This document shows, in pieces, positions 13,709 to 22,491 of a stretch of 64,000 nt of DNA. Under the pieces are notes generated by a model. It was not told the DNA's origin and ran no database searches. It saw only the letters and a list, made by a program, of their open reading frames with translations. The translations under genes and the position numbers were made by a program. This stretch comes from an uncultured Eubacteriales bacterium. GTDB taxonomy: Bacteria > Bacillota > Clostridia > Christensenellales > Aristaeellaceae. Location: NCBI GenBank assembly GCA_902799045.1, contig CADBZH010000009.1:37870-101869 (forward strand). Direction: 5' to 3'. Each line of letters opens with the position of its first letter. The first letter of the stretch is position 1.

Positions 13709-15397
13709 TTATTCGCCGTAGTAGGCGGCAACCAGCTTCAGGATCTCTTCATGCATGAAGTTGCTGTACACTTCGCAGGAAGGATTGATGGCTTCCACGA
13801 AGGCGTCCCACTTGGCGTCGAACTCGCCTTCGGGGGCCATGATGACCTGCGGCAGCTGGGTGTCCTGGATGTTCAGGAAGTCCTGATAGTCCTTGTTGAT
13901 GGGATCCTTGTTGATCTGCCAGGCTTCGCCGTAGGGAGCCAGCTCGATCGGGGGATTCACGAAGTCGCCGAACTTGCTGAAGCCGTAGTGGCTCAGGAAG
14001 TCCTTGTCATAGTCGTTCATCAGGCCGAACACGTTCTCGGGCTGGTTGCCGGGCTCCCAGCAGTTGCCGGCCAGGTCGCCTTCCATGATGTAGCCCTGAC
14101 GCTTGGGGCTGCTGTCCCAGATGGCATAGGCACGGTTGCTCTTGCGCCACTCCATATCGGTGGTGTTGGCAAACTGCTCGGGGGTCATGGTCAGGCGGCC
14201 GTCTTCGATGGAGTAGTCCTCACCCTCGATGCCCCAGTTCATGATCATGGCCCATTCGGGGCTGAGCAGCTTCTCCCACATGGCGATGATGCGCTCGGGA
14301 TACTTGCAGGTCACGGAGATGCCGGCGCCGCGGTCCAGGTTCGGCAGGCTGCCGTTCACGTAGTGCTCTTCGATGGTCCAGCCTTCGGGCATATCCTCGG
14401 CCGGCACGTCGTCCTCGTCATAGACCAGGCCCAGAGCCACGTAGGTGTTCTCATACTTCTTGTCGGTCAGCAGGGCGTTGGTGGCGTCGCCGAAGTCCCA
14501 GGCCTGATCGAACATGCCCAGAACGATGCCGCTGGACAGCTGAGCGATGTACTGGTCATAGCTCATGACGAAGGTGTCGGGGCTGATGATGCCCTTGTGG
14601 AACTCCTCGTTCAGCTTCTTGTAGTAGGGCTTGGCATAGGGCTGGTTGATGAAGGTCTCGGTGGGATAGTCGTCCTTGTTCACGTCGACCAGAACTTCGC
14701 CGTCGTTCGGGCGGCCCATCAGGTGCTGCACGGGGTTGATCATGCAGAAGCGGCGCCAGTCCTCGGTGAGGATGTCGAAGCCGACATAGGGAACGCCGTC
14801 AGGATTGGTGGGATTGGCGGCGATGAAGCGCTCGATCAGGTCAAAGTACTCGTCCAGGGTCTTGATGGTGGGATAGTTGTCCCAAGCCAGGACCTGCTTC
14901 TGGATGAAGAAGGCGGGGCCGCCGACGCTGTTGACGATCTGCTCGCCTTCGCCCAGGCCGTAGTTGGGGATGATGTACATGACATCCTCGTCCAGCTCGT
15001 CATCGTGGGTGATGATGCGGTTCTTCTCAGGCTCAATGTGGGCCCACAGGTTGGGGGTATCCTCGGGATTGACGTAGTCCAGCAGGTTGATCAGCGCGCC
15101 GGCGTCGATCAGGGTCTCGGCGCTGTTGCCGCCGTCGAACAGGTCCGGATACACCTCGTCCTGCAGCTTCAGGCCCAGGGTCTCGTCCAGGTCGCCCGCC
15201 AGGAACTCGAACTCGAACTTGATGCCGAATTCATCCTCGATCATCTTGTAGATCTTGTTGTCGGGATTGGGCTGGTCGCCGGGGGCACCGTAGAAGTAGG
15301 TCAGGGTGATGGGCTCCTGGTCCTCCGCAACCGCGAAGGGAACCAGCAGGGAACCCAGCAGGCACAGGGCCAGCAGTACGGACAGCAGTTTCCTCAT
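13709..15397 (-). CDS. Extracellular sugar-binding protein of an ABC importer
   Basis: This 562-residue protein is a large solute-binding protein of the LplA-like group that works with LplB/LplC permeases. It starts with a Sec signal peptide: MRKLL, a leucine-rich core and an AVA cleavage site near residue 22. There is no lipobox cysteine at the cleavage point, so it should be released or held by other means, unlike most Gram-positive binding proteins. The mature part is acidic and rich in Trp/Tyr/Asp, as expected for oligosaccharide contacts. ATG 15397 has AAGGAGG upstream, and a clear promoter sits at 15449-15477. Divergent mannan enzymes suggest that it binds beta-manno-oligosaccharides. 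This is inferred from context. Confidence 0.9.
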   Translation of the reverse strand: MRKLLSVLLALCLLGSLLVPFAVAEDQEPITLTYFYGAPGDQPNPDNKIYKMIEDEFGIKFEFEFLAGDLDETLGLKLQDEVYPDLFDGGNSAETLIDAGALINLLDYVNPEDTPNLWAHIEPEKNRIITHDDELDEDVMYIIPNYGLGEGEQIVNSVGGPAFFIQKQVLAWDNYPTIKTLDEYFDLIERFIAANPTNPDGVPYVGFDILTEDWRRFCMINPVQHLMGRPNDGEVLVDVNKDDYPTETFINQPYAKPYYKKLNEEFHKGIISPDTFVMSYDQYIAQLSSGIVLGMFDQAWDFGDATNALLTDKKYENTYVALGLVYDEDDVPAEDMPEGWTIEEHYVNGSLPNLDRGAGISVTCKYPERIIAMWEKLLSPEWAMIMNWGIEGEDYSIEDGRLTMTPEQFANTTDMEWRKSNRAYAIWDSSPKRQGYIMEGDLAGNCWEPGNQPENVFGLMNDYDKDFLSHYGFSKFGDFVNPPIELAPYGEAWQINKDPINKDYQDFLNIQDTQLPQVIMAPEGEFDAKWDAFVEAINPSCEVYSNFMHEEILKLVAAYYGE

Positions 15398-15448
15398 AGT
15401 GATTGCCTCCTTGGATAAATTCTGAGCAGGTTGTGCTCCGTGGTTATT

Positions 15449-15477
15449 ATTATAACAGCACAATAACAGCAAATCAA
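15449..15477 (-). promoter_or_regulatory. Sigma-A promoter of the sugar-transport operon
   Basis: On the minus strand TTGATT (15472-15477), a 17-base spacer and TATAAT (15449-15454) lie 50-80 bases before the binding-protein start. The -35 box falls inside the left arm of the operator at 15471-15516. Confidence 0.8.
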
Positions 15478-15516
15478 CAATCACGAGCCTTGTTTTTACT
15501 CAGTGATTGTTGATTT
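15471..15516. promoter_or_regulatory. Perfect 14-bp inverted-repeat operator
   Basis: AAATCAACAATCAC (15471-15484) and GTGATTGTTGATTT (15503-15516) are exact inverted copies separated by 18 bases, so the centres are about three helical turns apart. One arm covers the -35 element of the transport promoter. This spacing fits an AraC-type dimer, and AraC genes flank the operon on both sides. Confidence 0.75.
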
Positions 15517-15631
15517 GCCTCTCATTATTTGCTTTCCACTCAAAAATAATTAACGGAAAGGGTTACACACAGGGCCTCATTTAACCGTAACCTAACGGGT
15601 TTCTTAACGGGTAGGGCTAAATTTGTCTCTG

Positions 15632-16450
15632 TCAGGCATCAAAATTTGCTGTCAACGTATTTTCGCCTCTCATTTTTTGCAAATAGGCGGTGGGCAAAAG
15701 CCCGGTTTCGCGCACAAACGCGCGTCGGAAGGTGCGCATGTTTTCATAACCGCAGGCATAGCAGATGGCGGTGAGCGTCATGGTGGGATCGCGCATCAGC
15801 GATTCCGCCTTGTCGATGCGGATGGCGTTGACGAAGCGGCGGAAATTGATGTGGAACTGCTGGGAGAACAGGTGGGACAGGTGGCTTTCGCTGATGCCCA
15901 GGCCGTGGGCGGCGGTGGTCAGCGTGATGTTTTCGCAGGCGTGGTCGAAGATGTACTTCACCACGCGGTCGGCCAGGCCCTTCTCGTTCATCTGTTCGGC
16001 GGGCCGGAACTCCATCTTGTCCAGCACATGGGCCAGCAGCACGTGCAGGTAGGCCAGGCGGGTGGGGTAGTGCTCCGTGCCGGGATGCTCCATCAGCCGG
16101 TCAATGGCGTAGATCACTTCCTTCGGCACGGCCTCCGCGCGCAGTACGGGGCTGACGGGCAGCAGCGTGTGGAACGTGTTGGAGAATTCCGAAATGCTGT
16201 CCGCCAGGAAGAAGGCCGTAAAGCCGCTGACATCCGTACTGAGCTGTTCAAAGGCATGGGGCACGAGCGGGAAATTGATGGCGAGATCGCCTTCCTTTAA
16301 TAAGTAGGTTTCCCCGTCGATCTGCATCAGGCATTCGCCGTGCATCACGTAGGCCAGCTCCAGCATTTCGTGTACGTGCAGCGGAAAGGGATACCGGGTC
16401 ATCGGGCCGACAAACAGGGTGCCCTCGCGGGTTTCATAGAATGCCTTCAT
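15632..16450 (-). CDS. AraC family regulator
   Basis: This 272-residue protein has an N-terminal sugar-sensing beta-barrel (PFPLHVHEMLELAYVMHGE, about residues 20-38) and a C-terminal AraC domain. The first helix-turn-helix is TLTTAAHGLGISESHLSHLF (about 189-208) and the second includes TAICYACGYENMRTFRRAF. ATG 16450 has TTTGGAGGA upstream and is preferred to the ATG 24 bases earlier. It has its own promoter (16489-16517). It lies between the leftward transport operon and the rightward enzyme operon, the usual place for a local activator. I predict that it binds the palindrome at 15471-15516. Confidence 0.92.
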   Translation of the reverse strand: MKAFYETREGTLFVGPMTRYPFPLHVHEMLELAYVMHGECLMQIDGETYLLKEGDLAINFPLVPHAFEQLSTDVSGFTAFFLADSISEFSNTFHTLLPVSPVLRAEAVPKEVIYAIDRLMEHPGTEHYPTRLAYLHVLLAHVLDKMEFRPAEQMNEKGLADRVVKYIFDHACENITLTTAAHGLGISESHLSHLFSQQFHINFRRFVNAIRIDKAESLMRDPTMTLTAICYACGYENMRTFRRAFVRETGLLPTAYLQKMRGENTLTANFDA

Positions 16451-16488
16451 CGCCTTTTCCTCCAAATACTGCAAATAATGTCCCTTAT

Positions 16489-16517
16489 ATTATAACTTGT
16501 GTCCCCAGGTTTGTTAA
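16489..16517 (-). promoter_or_regulatory. Sigma-A promoter of the AraC regulator
   Basis: Minus-strand TTAACA (16512-16517), a 17-base spacer and TATAAT (16489-16494) precede the AraC gene at 15632-16450. Confidence 0.7.
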
Positions 16518-16620
16518 GGGATGCGATGAAAAAAGGCTAAAATTGTCTTAAGTTTGCTGATGATTTGACCCATGTGCGGGCGACTGTCCGCCGATGAGAA
16601 TCGCACGCGGATATTCCGCC

Positions 16621-16649
16621 TTGCCAATTCCACTCCAAGCCGTTATAAT
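16621..16649 (+). promoter_or_regulatory. Sigma-A promoter of the mannan-enzyme operon
   Basis: TTGCCA (16621-16626), a 17-base spacer and TATAAT (16644-16649) lie about 150 bases before the epimerase gene. The remaining part of the 349-base gap holds the divergent AraC promoter and the palindrome at 16690-16705. I see no small gene in it. Confidence 0.75.
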
Positions 16650-16664
16650 CTAATATATAAAGGA

Positions 16665-16712
16665 AAATTTCAGGGATCTGCTTCGCAATAAGTAAATTAT
16701 TACTTGAAATTT
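16665..16712. promoter_or_regulatory. Nested palindromes in the 5' leader of the mannan-enzyme operon
   Basis: AAGTAA-ATTA-TTACTT (16690-16705) is a perfect 6-bp palindrome. Outside it, AAATTTC (16665-16671) pairs with GAAATTT (16706-16712). It lies just downstream of the promoter, where a repressor or a hairpin could act. Confidence 0.4.
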
Positions 16713-16799
16713 AGCTAACAATACATTAGAATATTAAGTGACAAGGCGCGGCGCGCCGAACGACAGAAATCGCCCATCGACCACGAAAGGAAGTTGCCC

Positions 16800-17975
16800 A
16801 TGGCACAGTTGGTTACAGAGGCTCGGCGCGAGCTGGTCGAGCACATCATTCCCTTCTGGAAGGGATTGCGGGACGACACGAACGGCGGCTATGTGGACCT
16901 GGTGGATTTCGACCTGGTCCGCCATCCGGACGCGGACAAGGGCTGCATCCTGAACAGCCGCATCCTCTGGTTTTTCTCCGAGGCCTTCATGGCCCTGGGC
17001 GACGCGAGCCTTCTGGACGAGGCGCGCCACGCCTACGGGATGCTCGTGCGCATGACGGACGCGGAAAACGGCGGCGTCTTCTGGGCGCTGCACGCCGACG
17101 GCAGCGTGGCCGACGGCACCAAGCACACCTACAACCAGGGCTTCGCGATCTACGCCCTCGCCGCCTACTACCGCGCCAGCGGCGAGATCGAGGCGCTCGA
17201 GCGAGCGAAGGCGCTGTTTGAGGTGGTGGAATCGAAGTGCCGCGATGAAGGCGGCTACCTCGAGGCCTTCACCGCCGACTGGCGCCCGGAGAGCAACGAG
17301 AAGCTGAGCGAGAACGGCGTCATGGCCTCGCGGACGATGAACACACTGCTGCACGTGATGGAGGGCTACACGGGCCTCTACGAGGCCGAGCCCATCCCGG
17401 CGGTGCGCGAGCGCCTCTATGAGATCATGGACATCCTGGAAAGGCACATCTGGAACCCGCAGAAGCGCCGCCAGGAGGTGTTCTTCGACCTGGACTACAA
17501 CACGCTGATCGACCTGCACAGCTTCGGCCACGACATCGAGACCAGCTGGCTGGCGGATCACACGCTGAACGTGCTGGGCGACGAAGCCCTGGCCGCACGC
17601 ATCCGCCCGCTGCTTATGGCCATGGCGGACCACACCCATGCCGCGGCGCTGACGGAGCGCGGCTTCATGAACGAGTGTGAGCGCGGCGTGGTGGACGGCA
17701 AGCGGGTCTGGTGGGTGCAGGCCGAGGCGTTGCTGGGCTTTTTGAACGCCTATGAGCGCACCGGCGAGGCCCGCTATCGGGACGCCGTCGTCTCCCAGTG
17801 GCATTTCATCGCCGACGAGATGATCGACCCGCGCGAAGGCTCGGAGTGGTACGCCTATCTCACCGCCGACGGCGAGCCGATGCCGCTGCCCATCGTCGAT
17901 CCCTGGAAGTGCCCCTATCACAACGGGCGCATGGCCTTTGAGATCATTCGGAGGAATCCGGCGATCGAGGTCTGA
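16800..17975 (+). CDS. Cellobiose/mannobiose 2-epimerase (AGE superfamily)
   Basis: This 391-residue protein is a cellobiose 2-epimerase, which interconverts the reducing-end glucose and mannose of beta-1,4-disaccharides. In mannan use it turns beta-1,4-mannobiose into 4-O-beta-mannosylglucose. Family signatures of the (alpha/alpha)6 barrel are NSRILWFFSEAF (about residues 47-58), KHTYNQGFAIYALAAYY, ASRTMNTLLHVMEGY, SFGHDIETSWL (catalytic His, about 241-251), RGVVDGKRVWWVQAEAL and the C-terminal DPWKCPYHNGRM. ATG 16800 follows GAAAGG at a spacing of nine. It starts an operon with GH36, esterases and a GH130 phosphorylase, matching the known mannobiose epimerase-phosphorylase pathway. Confidence 0.93.
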   Translation: MAQLVTEARRELVEHIIPFWKGLRDDTNGGYVDLVDFDLVRHPDADKGCILNSRILWFFSEAFMALGDASLLDEARHAYGMLVRMTDAENGGVFWALHADGSVADGTKHTYNQGFAIYALAAYYRASGEIEALERAKALFEVVESKCRDEGGYLEAFTADWRPESNEKLSENGVMASRTMNTLLHVMEGYTGLYEAEPIPAVRERLYEIMDILERHIWNPQKRRQEVFFDLDYNTLIDLHSFGHDIETSWLADHTLNVLGDEALAARIRPLLMAMADHTHAAALTERGFMNECERGVVDGKRVWWVQAEALLGFLNAYERTGEARYRDAVVSQWHFIADEMIDPREGSEWYAYLTADGEPMPLPIVDPWKCPYHNGRMAFEIIRRNPAIEV

Positions 17976-18076
17976 GCATGAATGACACCCCTCGGCCCGC
18001 CGCGCGGACAGATCCCGTTGCGCAGGGGCCGGAGGGGTCGTATACAGTCAGTATCAAACAGAACGGAGGACCTGTC

Positions 18077-20260
18077 ATGGCTGAGATTCTTAACGAGGGC
18101 AACATCTGGCACCTGAGAAACGAATGGATCAGCTACGCGCTGATGGAGCTGCCCGGCGGCGTGCTGGCGCACCTGTACGCGGGCCCGCGCCTTCAGCGCC
18201 TGAATCCCGTCGGCCTGATGCGCCGCCACGGCGTGGACGCGGAAGCGTTCACCGTGCAGGAATGCGCGCTGGATCGCCTGCCCCAGGAGTATCCCTCCTT
18301 CGGCCTGGGCGACATGCGCGAGGGGGCCCTGACCGTCGAGGCTCCGGACGGCAGCTGCGCGGTGGACCTGCGCCTGGTCTGTGCGGAGATCCTGGATGCG
18401 AAGCCCGCCCTGGAGGGCCTGCCCGCCACCCGCGGCGAAGGCTGCGCGGCGGCGCGCTTCCATCTTAGGGACGCCCACACCGGCCTGGAGGTCGAGCTGA
18501 ATTACGCCGTCTATGACGACTGCGCCGCCCTGGTGCGCAGCGCCCGGTTGGTCAACCGCGGCGAAGCGCCGCTGGTGGTCGAGCGGGCCTACAGCCTGTG
18601 CCTGGACCTGCCGGACGCCGACTGGGACCTGATCACCCTCTCCGGCAGCTGGGCCCGGGAGCGCGCCGTCCACCGCCGTCCGCTGGTCGCCGGCTTCCAG
18701 GGCGTCTCCACCCAGCGGGGCGCGAGCAGCCTGCAAACCTCGCCCTTCATGGCGCTGGCGCGGCATGAGGCCACCGAGGCCTCCGGCGACGTGCTGGGCA
18801 TGGCGCTGATCTACTCCGGCAACTTCATCGCCCGGGCTGAAGCCGTGTGCACCGGCGGCACCCGGCTGCTGATGGGCCTCAACGACCGGGACTTCGCCTG
18901 GCGGCTGGAGCCGGGCGAGGCCTTCACCACGCCGGAGGCGGCGCTGGTGGTGTCCACCGCGGGCGTCGGCGGCATGAGCCGCGCCTTCCACACCCTGTGG
19001 GAGAACCACCTGCTGCCGAAGCGCTGGATGGGCGCGGAGCGGCCCGTGCTGCTGAACAGCTGGGAGGCCGCCTACTTTGACTTCGACGAGGACAAGCTTC
19101 TCGCCATCGCCGAGGCCACCGCCGACGCCGGCGCGAAGCTGTTCGTCATGGACGACGGCTGGTTCGGCCACCGCGACGACGACACCACCTCCCTGGGCGA
19201 CTGGCAGACCGACCTGCGCAAGCTGCCCAGCGGCCTGAAGGCGCTGGGAGAGCGCGTGCGGGCGCTGGGCATCGGCTTCGGTATCTGGATGGAGCCGGAG
19301 ATGGTCTCCCCGGACAGCGACCTCTATCGCGCCCATCCCGACTGGTGCCTGCACATCCCGGGCCGCGAGGGCATCACCGCCCGCCACCAGCTGGTGCTGG
19401 ACTTGGGCCGCGAGGACGTGCAGGAGTTCGTGTATACCGCCGTGGCCGACACGCTGAAGGAGAGCGGCGCGGCCTATCTCAAGTGGGACATGAACCGCAA
19501 CTTCTCCAACATCGGCTCGGCGGCGCTGCCGGCGAACCGGCAGAAGGAGACGGCCCATCGCTACATCCTCGGCCTCTACGCCGTGCTCGGGCGCCTGACG
19601 GCGGATTTCCCGGACGTGCTGTTCGAGGGCTGCTCCTCGGGTGGCGGGCGCTTTGACGCGGGCATGTTCTATTACGTGCCGCAGTTCTGGTGCTCCGACG
19701 ATACCGACGCCCTGATGCGCTGCGAGATCCAGTACGGCACCACGCTGGTTTTCCCGCCCTCCACGATGGGCTGCCACGTCAGCGCCGTGCCGAATCACCA
19801 GACCAGCCGGGTCATCCCCATGGCGACCCGCTTCGCCGTGGCCCTGGGCGGCAGCTTCGGCTATGAGCTGGACCCCCGCAGGCTGACGGACGAGGAGCGC
19901 GAGGCCATGCGCGGGCAGATCGTCTTCGCCAACGCGACCCAGCAGCTGCGCCTCTACGGCGCGTTCTACCGGCTGCGTTCGCCCTTCGAGGGCAACGACA
20001 CCGCCTGGATGAGCGTCTCGCCCGAGAGGGACGAGGCCCTGTTCACCTACGTGCGCAACCGCGCCGTGCCGAACGTGCTGCCGCCGCTGGTGAAGCTGCG
20101 GGGCCTGGACGCGCTCCGGCGCTACAGGGTCGTGGAGACCGGCGAGGTCTACGGCGGCGACGAGCTGATGACCGTCGGCCTGAGCTGCCCGGTGCCCTCG
20201 CTGGGCTCGGGCGACGCCTGGTCGGTGATGTACACGCTGAAGGGAGAGGATGAGGCATGA
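18077..20260 (+). CDS. Alpha-galactosidase, GH36
   Basis: This 727-residue enzyme is a family GH36 alpha-galactosidase that would strip alpha-1,6-galactose from galactomannan oligosaccharides. It has the N-terminal beta-supersandwich (about residues 1-330) and a TIM barrel starting at FVMDDGWFGHRDDDTTSLGD. KWDMNRN carries the likely nucleophile Asp471, and CSDDTDALM carries the likely acid/base Asp541. The spacing of 70 residues is as in known GH36 enzymes. The segment FGIWMEPEMVSPDSDLY is also characteristic. There is no signal peptide, so it acts inside the cell on imported sugars. ATG 18077 has GGAGG upstream. The extra 33 codons of the longer frame read through a repeat fragment. The stop overlaps the next start (ATGA). 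Confidence 0.96.
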   Translation: MAEILNEGNIWHLRNEWISYALMELPGGVLAHLYAGPRLQRLNPVGLMRRHGVDAEAFTVQECALDRLPQEYPSFGLGDMREGALTVEAPDGSCAVDLRLVCAEILDAKPALEGLPATRGEGCAAARFHLRDAHTGLEVELNYAVYDDCAALVRSARLVNRGEAPLVVERAYSLCLDLPDADWDLITLSGSWARERAVHRRPLVAGFQGVSTQRGASSLQTSPFMALARHEATEASGDVLGMALIYSGNFIARAEAVCTGGTRLLMGLNDRDFAWRLEPGEAFTTPEAALVVSTAGVGGMSRAFHTLWENHLLPKRWMGAERPVLLNSWEAAYFDFDEDKLLAIAEATADAGAKLFVMDDGWFGHRDDDTTSLGDWQTDLRKLPSGLKALGERVRALGIGFGIWMEPEMVSPDSDLYRAHPDWCLHIPGREGITARHQLVLDLGREDVQEFVYTAVADTLKESGAAYLKWDMNRNFSNIGSAALPANRQKETAHRYILGLYAVLGRLTADFPDVLFEGCSSGGGRFDAGMFYYVPQFWCSDDTDALMRCEIQYGTTLVFPPSTMGCHVSAVPNHQTSRVIPMATRFAVALGGSFGYELDPRRLTDEEREAMRGQIVFANATQQLRLYGAFYRLRSPFEGNDTAWMSVSPERDEALFTYVRNRAVPNVLPPLVKLRGLDALRRYRVVETGEVYGGDELMTVGLSCPVPSLGSGDAWSVMYTLKGEDEA

Positions 20261-21282
20261 TGAATCGCTATGATCCCCGTGGCGCGGAATTCATCCGCAT
20301 GGGCCGCTTCAACCCGGACGAGACCGGCTGCGCCCTCTGGTGGAGCGGCAGCGGTGTGCGCACGTGCTTCGACGGCGTCCGCCTGGAGGTGGAGGCCACG
20401 GTGGCCGCGGGCGAGCATACGCCCTGGCTGGCCGTGACGGTGGACGGCGCGCCGGTGGCGCGGTTTCCGCTGATGCCCGGCACCCATCGCTATGACCTGC
20501 TGGGCCGCGTGGAGGCGGGCGTCCGGCACGAGGTCGCCCTGCTGCGCGACACCCAGCCCACCGACAGCGACGCCGCGCCGCTGGTGTTCGAGGCGGTGTA
20601 CGCCGACGGGCGGCTGTCCGCGCCGAAACCCTGCGAACGCCTCGTCGAGTTCCTCGGCGACAGCCTGACCGTCGGTGAGGGCACCGTGGGCGCGAAGGAC
20701 GGCATGGAGTGGCGCATGCTCTGGATCTCCAACCAGTTCGCCTTCCCGAATCTCGCCGCTGAGGCCCTCCGCGCCGAAAAGCGCGTGGTGGCCCTGGGCG
20801 GCTGGGGCGCCTACCTGTCCTACGACGCCAACCCTGAGCACACCATCGGGCACATCTACGAAGCCCTCTGCGGCGTGGCGCCGGCCGGGGCCGTGCCCTA
20901 TGACTTTGCCGCCCAGCGCCCGGCCGACGCGGTGGTGATCAACCTGGGCACCAACGACTCAAGCGGCATCGACAAGCTGACGGGCGAGGCGAAGGCGCAG
21001 GGCCCGGAGCAGCTGACGGCGTGCGCCGTGGAGCTGATGGAACTGGTGCGCCGCCGCAACCCGGACGCGATCGTCCTCTGGGCCTACGGGCTCTGCGGGG
21101 GCGCGATGAGCGAGCCGCTGCGCCAGGCCGTGGCGCTGCGCCGGGCCGCGGGCGATGAAAAGACGCACTATCTCGCGCTGGACGACGCGATCGACGTGGG
21201 CAGCCGGATGCACCCGAGCCGCGAATCCCACGTCCGCGCCGCCGAACAGATCGCGGAGAAACTGAAGGAACTGGGGCTGTGA
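20257..21282 (+). CDS. SGNH/GDSL carbohydrate esterase, CE2-like
   Basis: This 341-residue protein has an N-terminal beta-sandwich (about residues 1-125) and a C-terminal SGNH hydrolase domain. This two-domain order is that of CE2 acetylesterases, which remove acetyl groups from xylan or mannan sugars. The catalytic Ser is in FLGDSLTVGEG (about residue 136). Block III is INLGTNDSSG, and the His lies in MHPSRESH near the C-terminus. There is no signal peptide, so imported, acetylated oligosaccharides are the expected substrate. It overlaps the alpha-galactosidase gene by four bases and precedes the GH130 gene. Acetyl specificity and position (2-, 3- or 6-O) are inferred from the neighbourhood. 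Confidence 0.85.
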   Translation: MMNRYDPRGAEFIRMGRFNPDETGCALWWSGSGVRTCFDGVRLEVEATVAAGEHTPWLAVTVDGAPVARFPLMPGTHRYDLLGRVEAGVRHEVALLRDTQPTDSDAAPLVFEAVYADGRLSAPKPCERLVEFLGDSLTVGEGTVGAKDGMEWRMLWISNQFAFPNLAAEALRAEKRVVALGGWGAYLSYDANPEHTIGHIYEALCGVAPAGAVPYDFAAQRPADAVVINLGTNDSSGIDKLTGEAKAQGPEQLTACAVELMELVRRRNPDAIVLWAYGLCGGAMSEPLRQAVALRRAAGDEKTHYLALDDAIDVGSRMHPSRESHVRAAEQIAEKLKELGL

Positions 21283-21312
21283 TGCCCGACCCTATCGCAG
21301 AGGAGGCCGCAC

Positions 21313-22491
21313 ATGACTTATCAGGAATTGAACGAGCGCTATGAGGCGCTGATCGCCAGGCCGAACCACATCGACGACAGCCGCTACAACGGCATCTATG
21401 ACCGCTGGGCCGATCCGGTGCTGACCCGGGCCCACATCCCGCCCTTCTGGATGTTCGATCCGAACCCCGCAACCAACCCCCACATGATGCAGCGCCTGGG
21501 CGTGAACGCCGTGATGAACAGCGGCGCGATCCTGCTGGACGGAAAGTTCACGCTGGTGGCCCGCGTGGAGGGCATGGACCGCAAGAGCTTCTTCGCCGTG
21601 GCCCAGTCCGACACCGGCGTGGACGGCTTCCGCTTCTGGGACGAGCCGATCCAGCTGCCGGACACCTGCCCGGAGGAGACCAACGTCTACGACATGCGCC
21701 TGACCCGGCACGAGGACGGCTGGATCTACGGCGTGTTCTGCTCCGAGAGCAAGGACACCTCCACGGGCGACCTGTCCGCGGCGGTGGCGGCGGCGGGCAT
21801 CGTGCGCACGAAGGACCTCAAAAAATGGGAGCGCCTGCCCAACCTGGTGACGCTCCAGTCCCCCCAGCAGCGCAACGTCTGCCTGCACCCGGAGTTTGTG
21901 GACGGCAAGTACGCCTTCTACACCCGCCCGATGGACGACTTCATCGAGACCGGCAGCGGCGGCGGCATCGGCTTTGGCCTGTGCGACGACATCACCCACG
22001 CCGTGATCGACGAGGAGAGGATGACCTCCATCCGCCGCTATCACACCATCACCGAGGCCAAGAACGGCGCGGGCGCGACCCCGATCAAGACCGACCGCGG
22101 CTGGATCCACATCGCCCACGGTGTGCGCAACACGGCGGCGGGCCTGCGCTATGTGATCTACGCCTTCGCCACGGCGCTGGACGATCCGGCCCGCGTGATC
22201 GCGGAGCCCGGCGGCTTCCTGATCGCCCCCTACGGCGCGGAGCGCGTGGGCGACGTGAGCAACGTGGTGTTCACCAACGGCGCCATCGCCGTGCCGGACG
22301 GCAGGGTGTACATCTACTACGCCTCCAGCGACACCCGCATGCACGTGGCCACCACCGACCTCGACCGGCTCACCGACTATGTGTTCAACACCCCCGCCGA
22401 CCCGCTGCGCAGCCCTGACTGCGTGAAGCAGCGCGTGGCGTTCATTCGCAAAAATCTCGAATACCTGAACGGGGAGTCATCGTCATGCTGA
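21313..22491 (+). CDS. 4-O-beta-D-mannosyl-D-glucose phosphorylase, GH130
   Basis: This 392-residue protein is a GH130 subfamily 1 phosphorylase. It splits mannosyl-beta-1,4-glucose with phosphate into mannose 1-phosphate and glucose. Characteristic stretches are [36 protein letters not shown] (catalytic Asp region), [33 protein letters not shown] and [20 protein letters not shown]. The five-bladed propeller length is normal for the subfamily. GAGGAGG precedes the ATG. Its product is handled by the phosphohexomutase two genes downstream and its substrate is made by the epimerase at the head of the operon, so the pathway is complete within this cluster. Its last codons overlap the next gene. 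Confidence 0.95.
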   Translation: MTYQELNERYEALIARPNHIDDSRYNGIYDRWADPVLTRAHIPPFWMFDPNPATNPHMMQRLGVNAVMNSGAILLDGKFTLVARVEGMDRKSFFAVAQSDTGVDGFRFWDEPIQLPDTCPEETNVYDMRLTRHEDGWIYGVFCSESKDTSTGDLSAAVAAAGIVRTKDLKKWERLPNLVTLQSPQQRNVCLHPEFVDGKYAFYTRPMDDFIETGSGGGIGFGLCDDITHAVIDEERMTSIRRYHTITEAKNGAGATPIKTDRGWIHIAHGVRNTAAGLRYVIYAFATALDDPARVIAEPGGFLIAPYGAERVGDVSNVVFTNGAIAVPDGRVYIYYASSDTRMHVATTDLDRLTDYVFNTPADPLRSPDCVKQRVAFIRKNLEYLNGESSSC

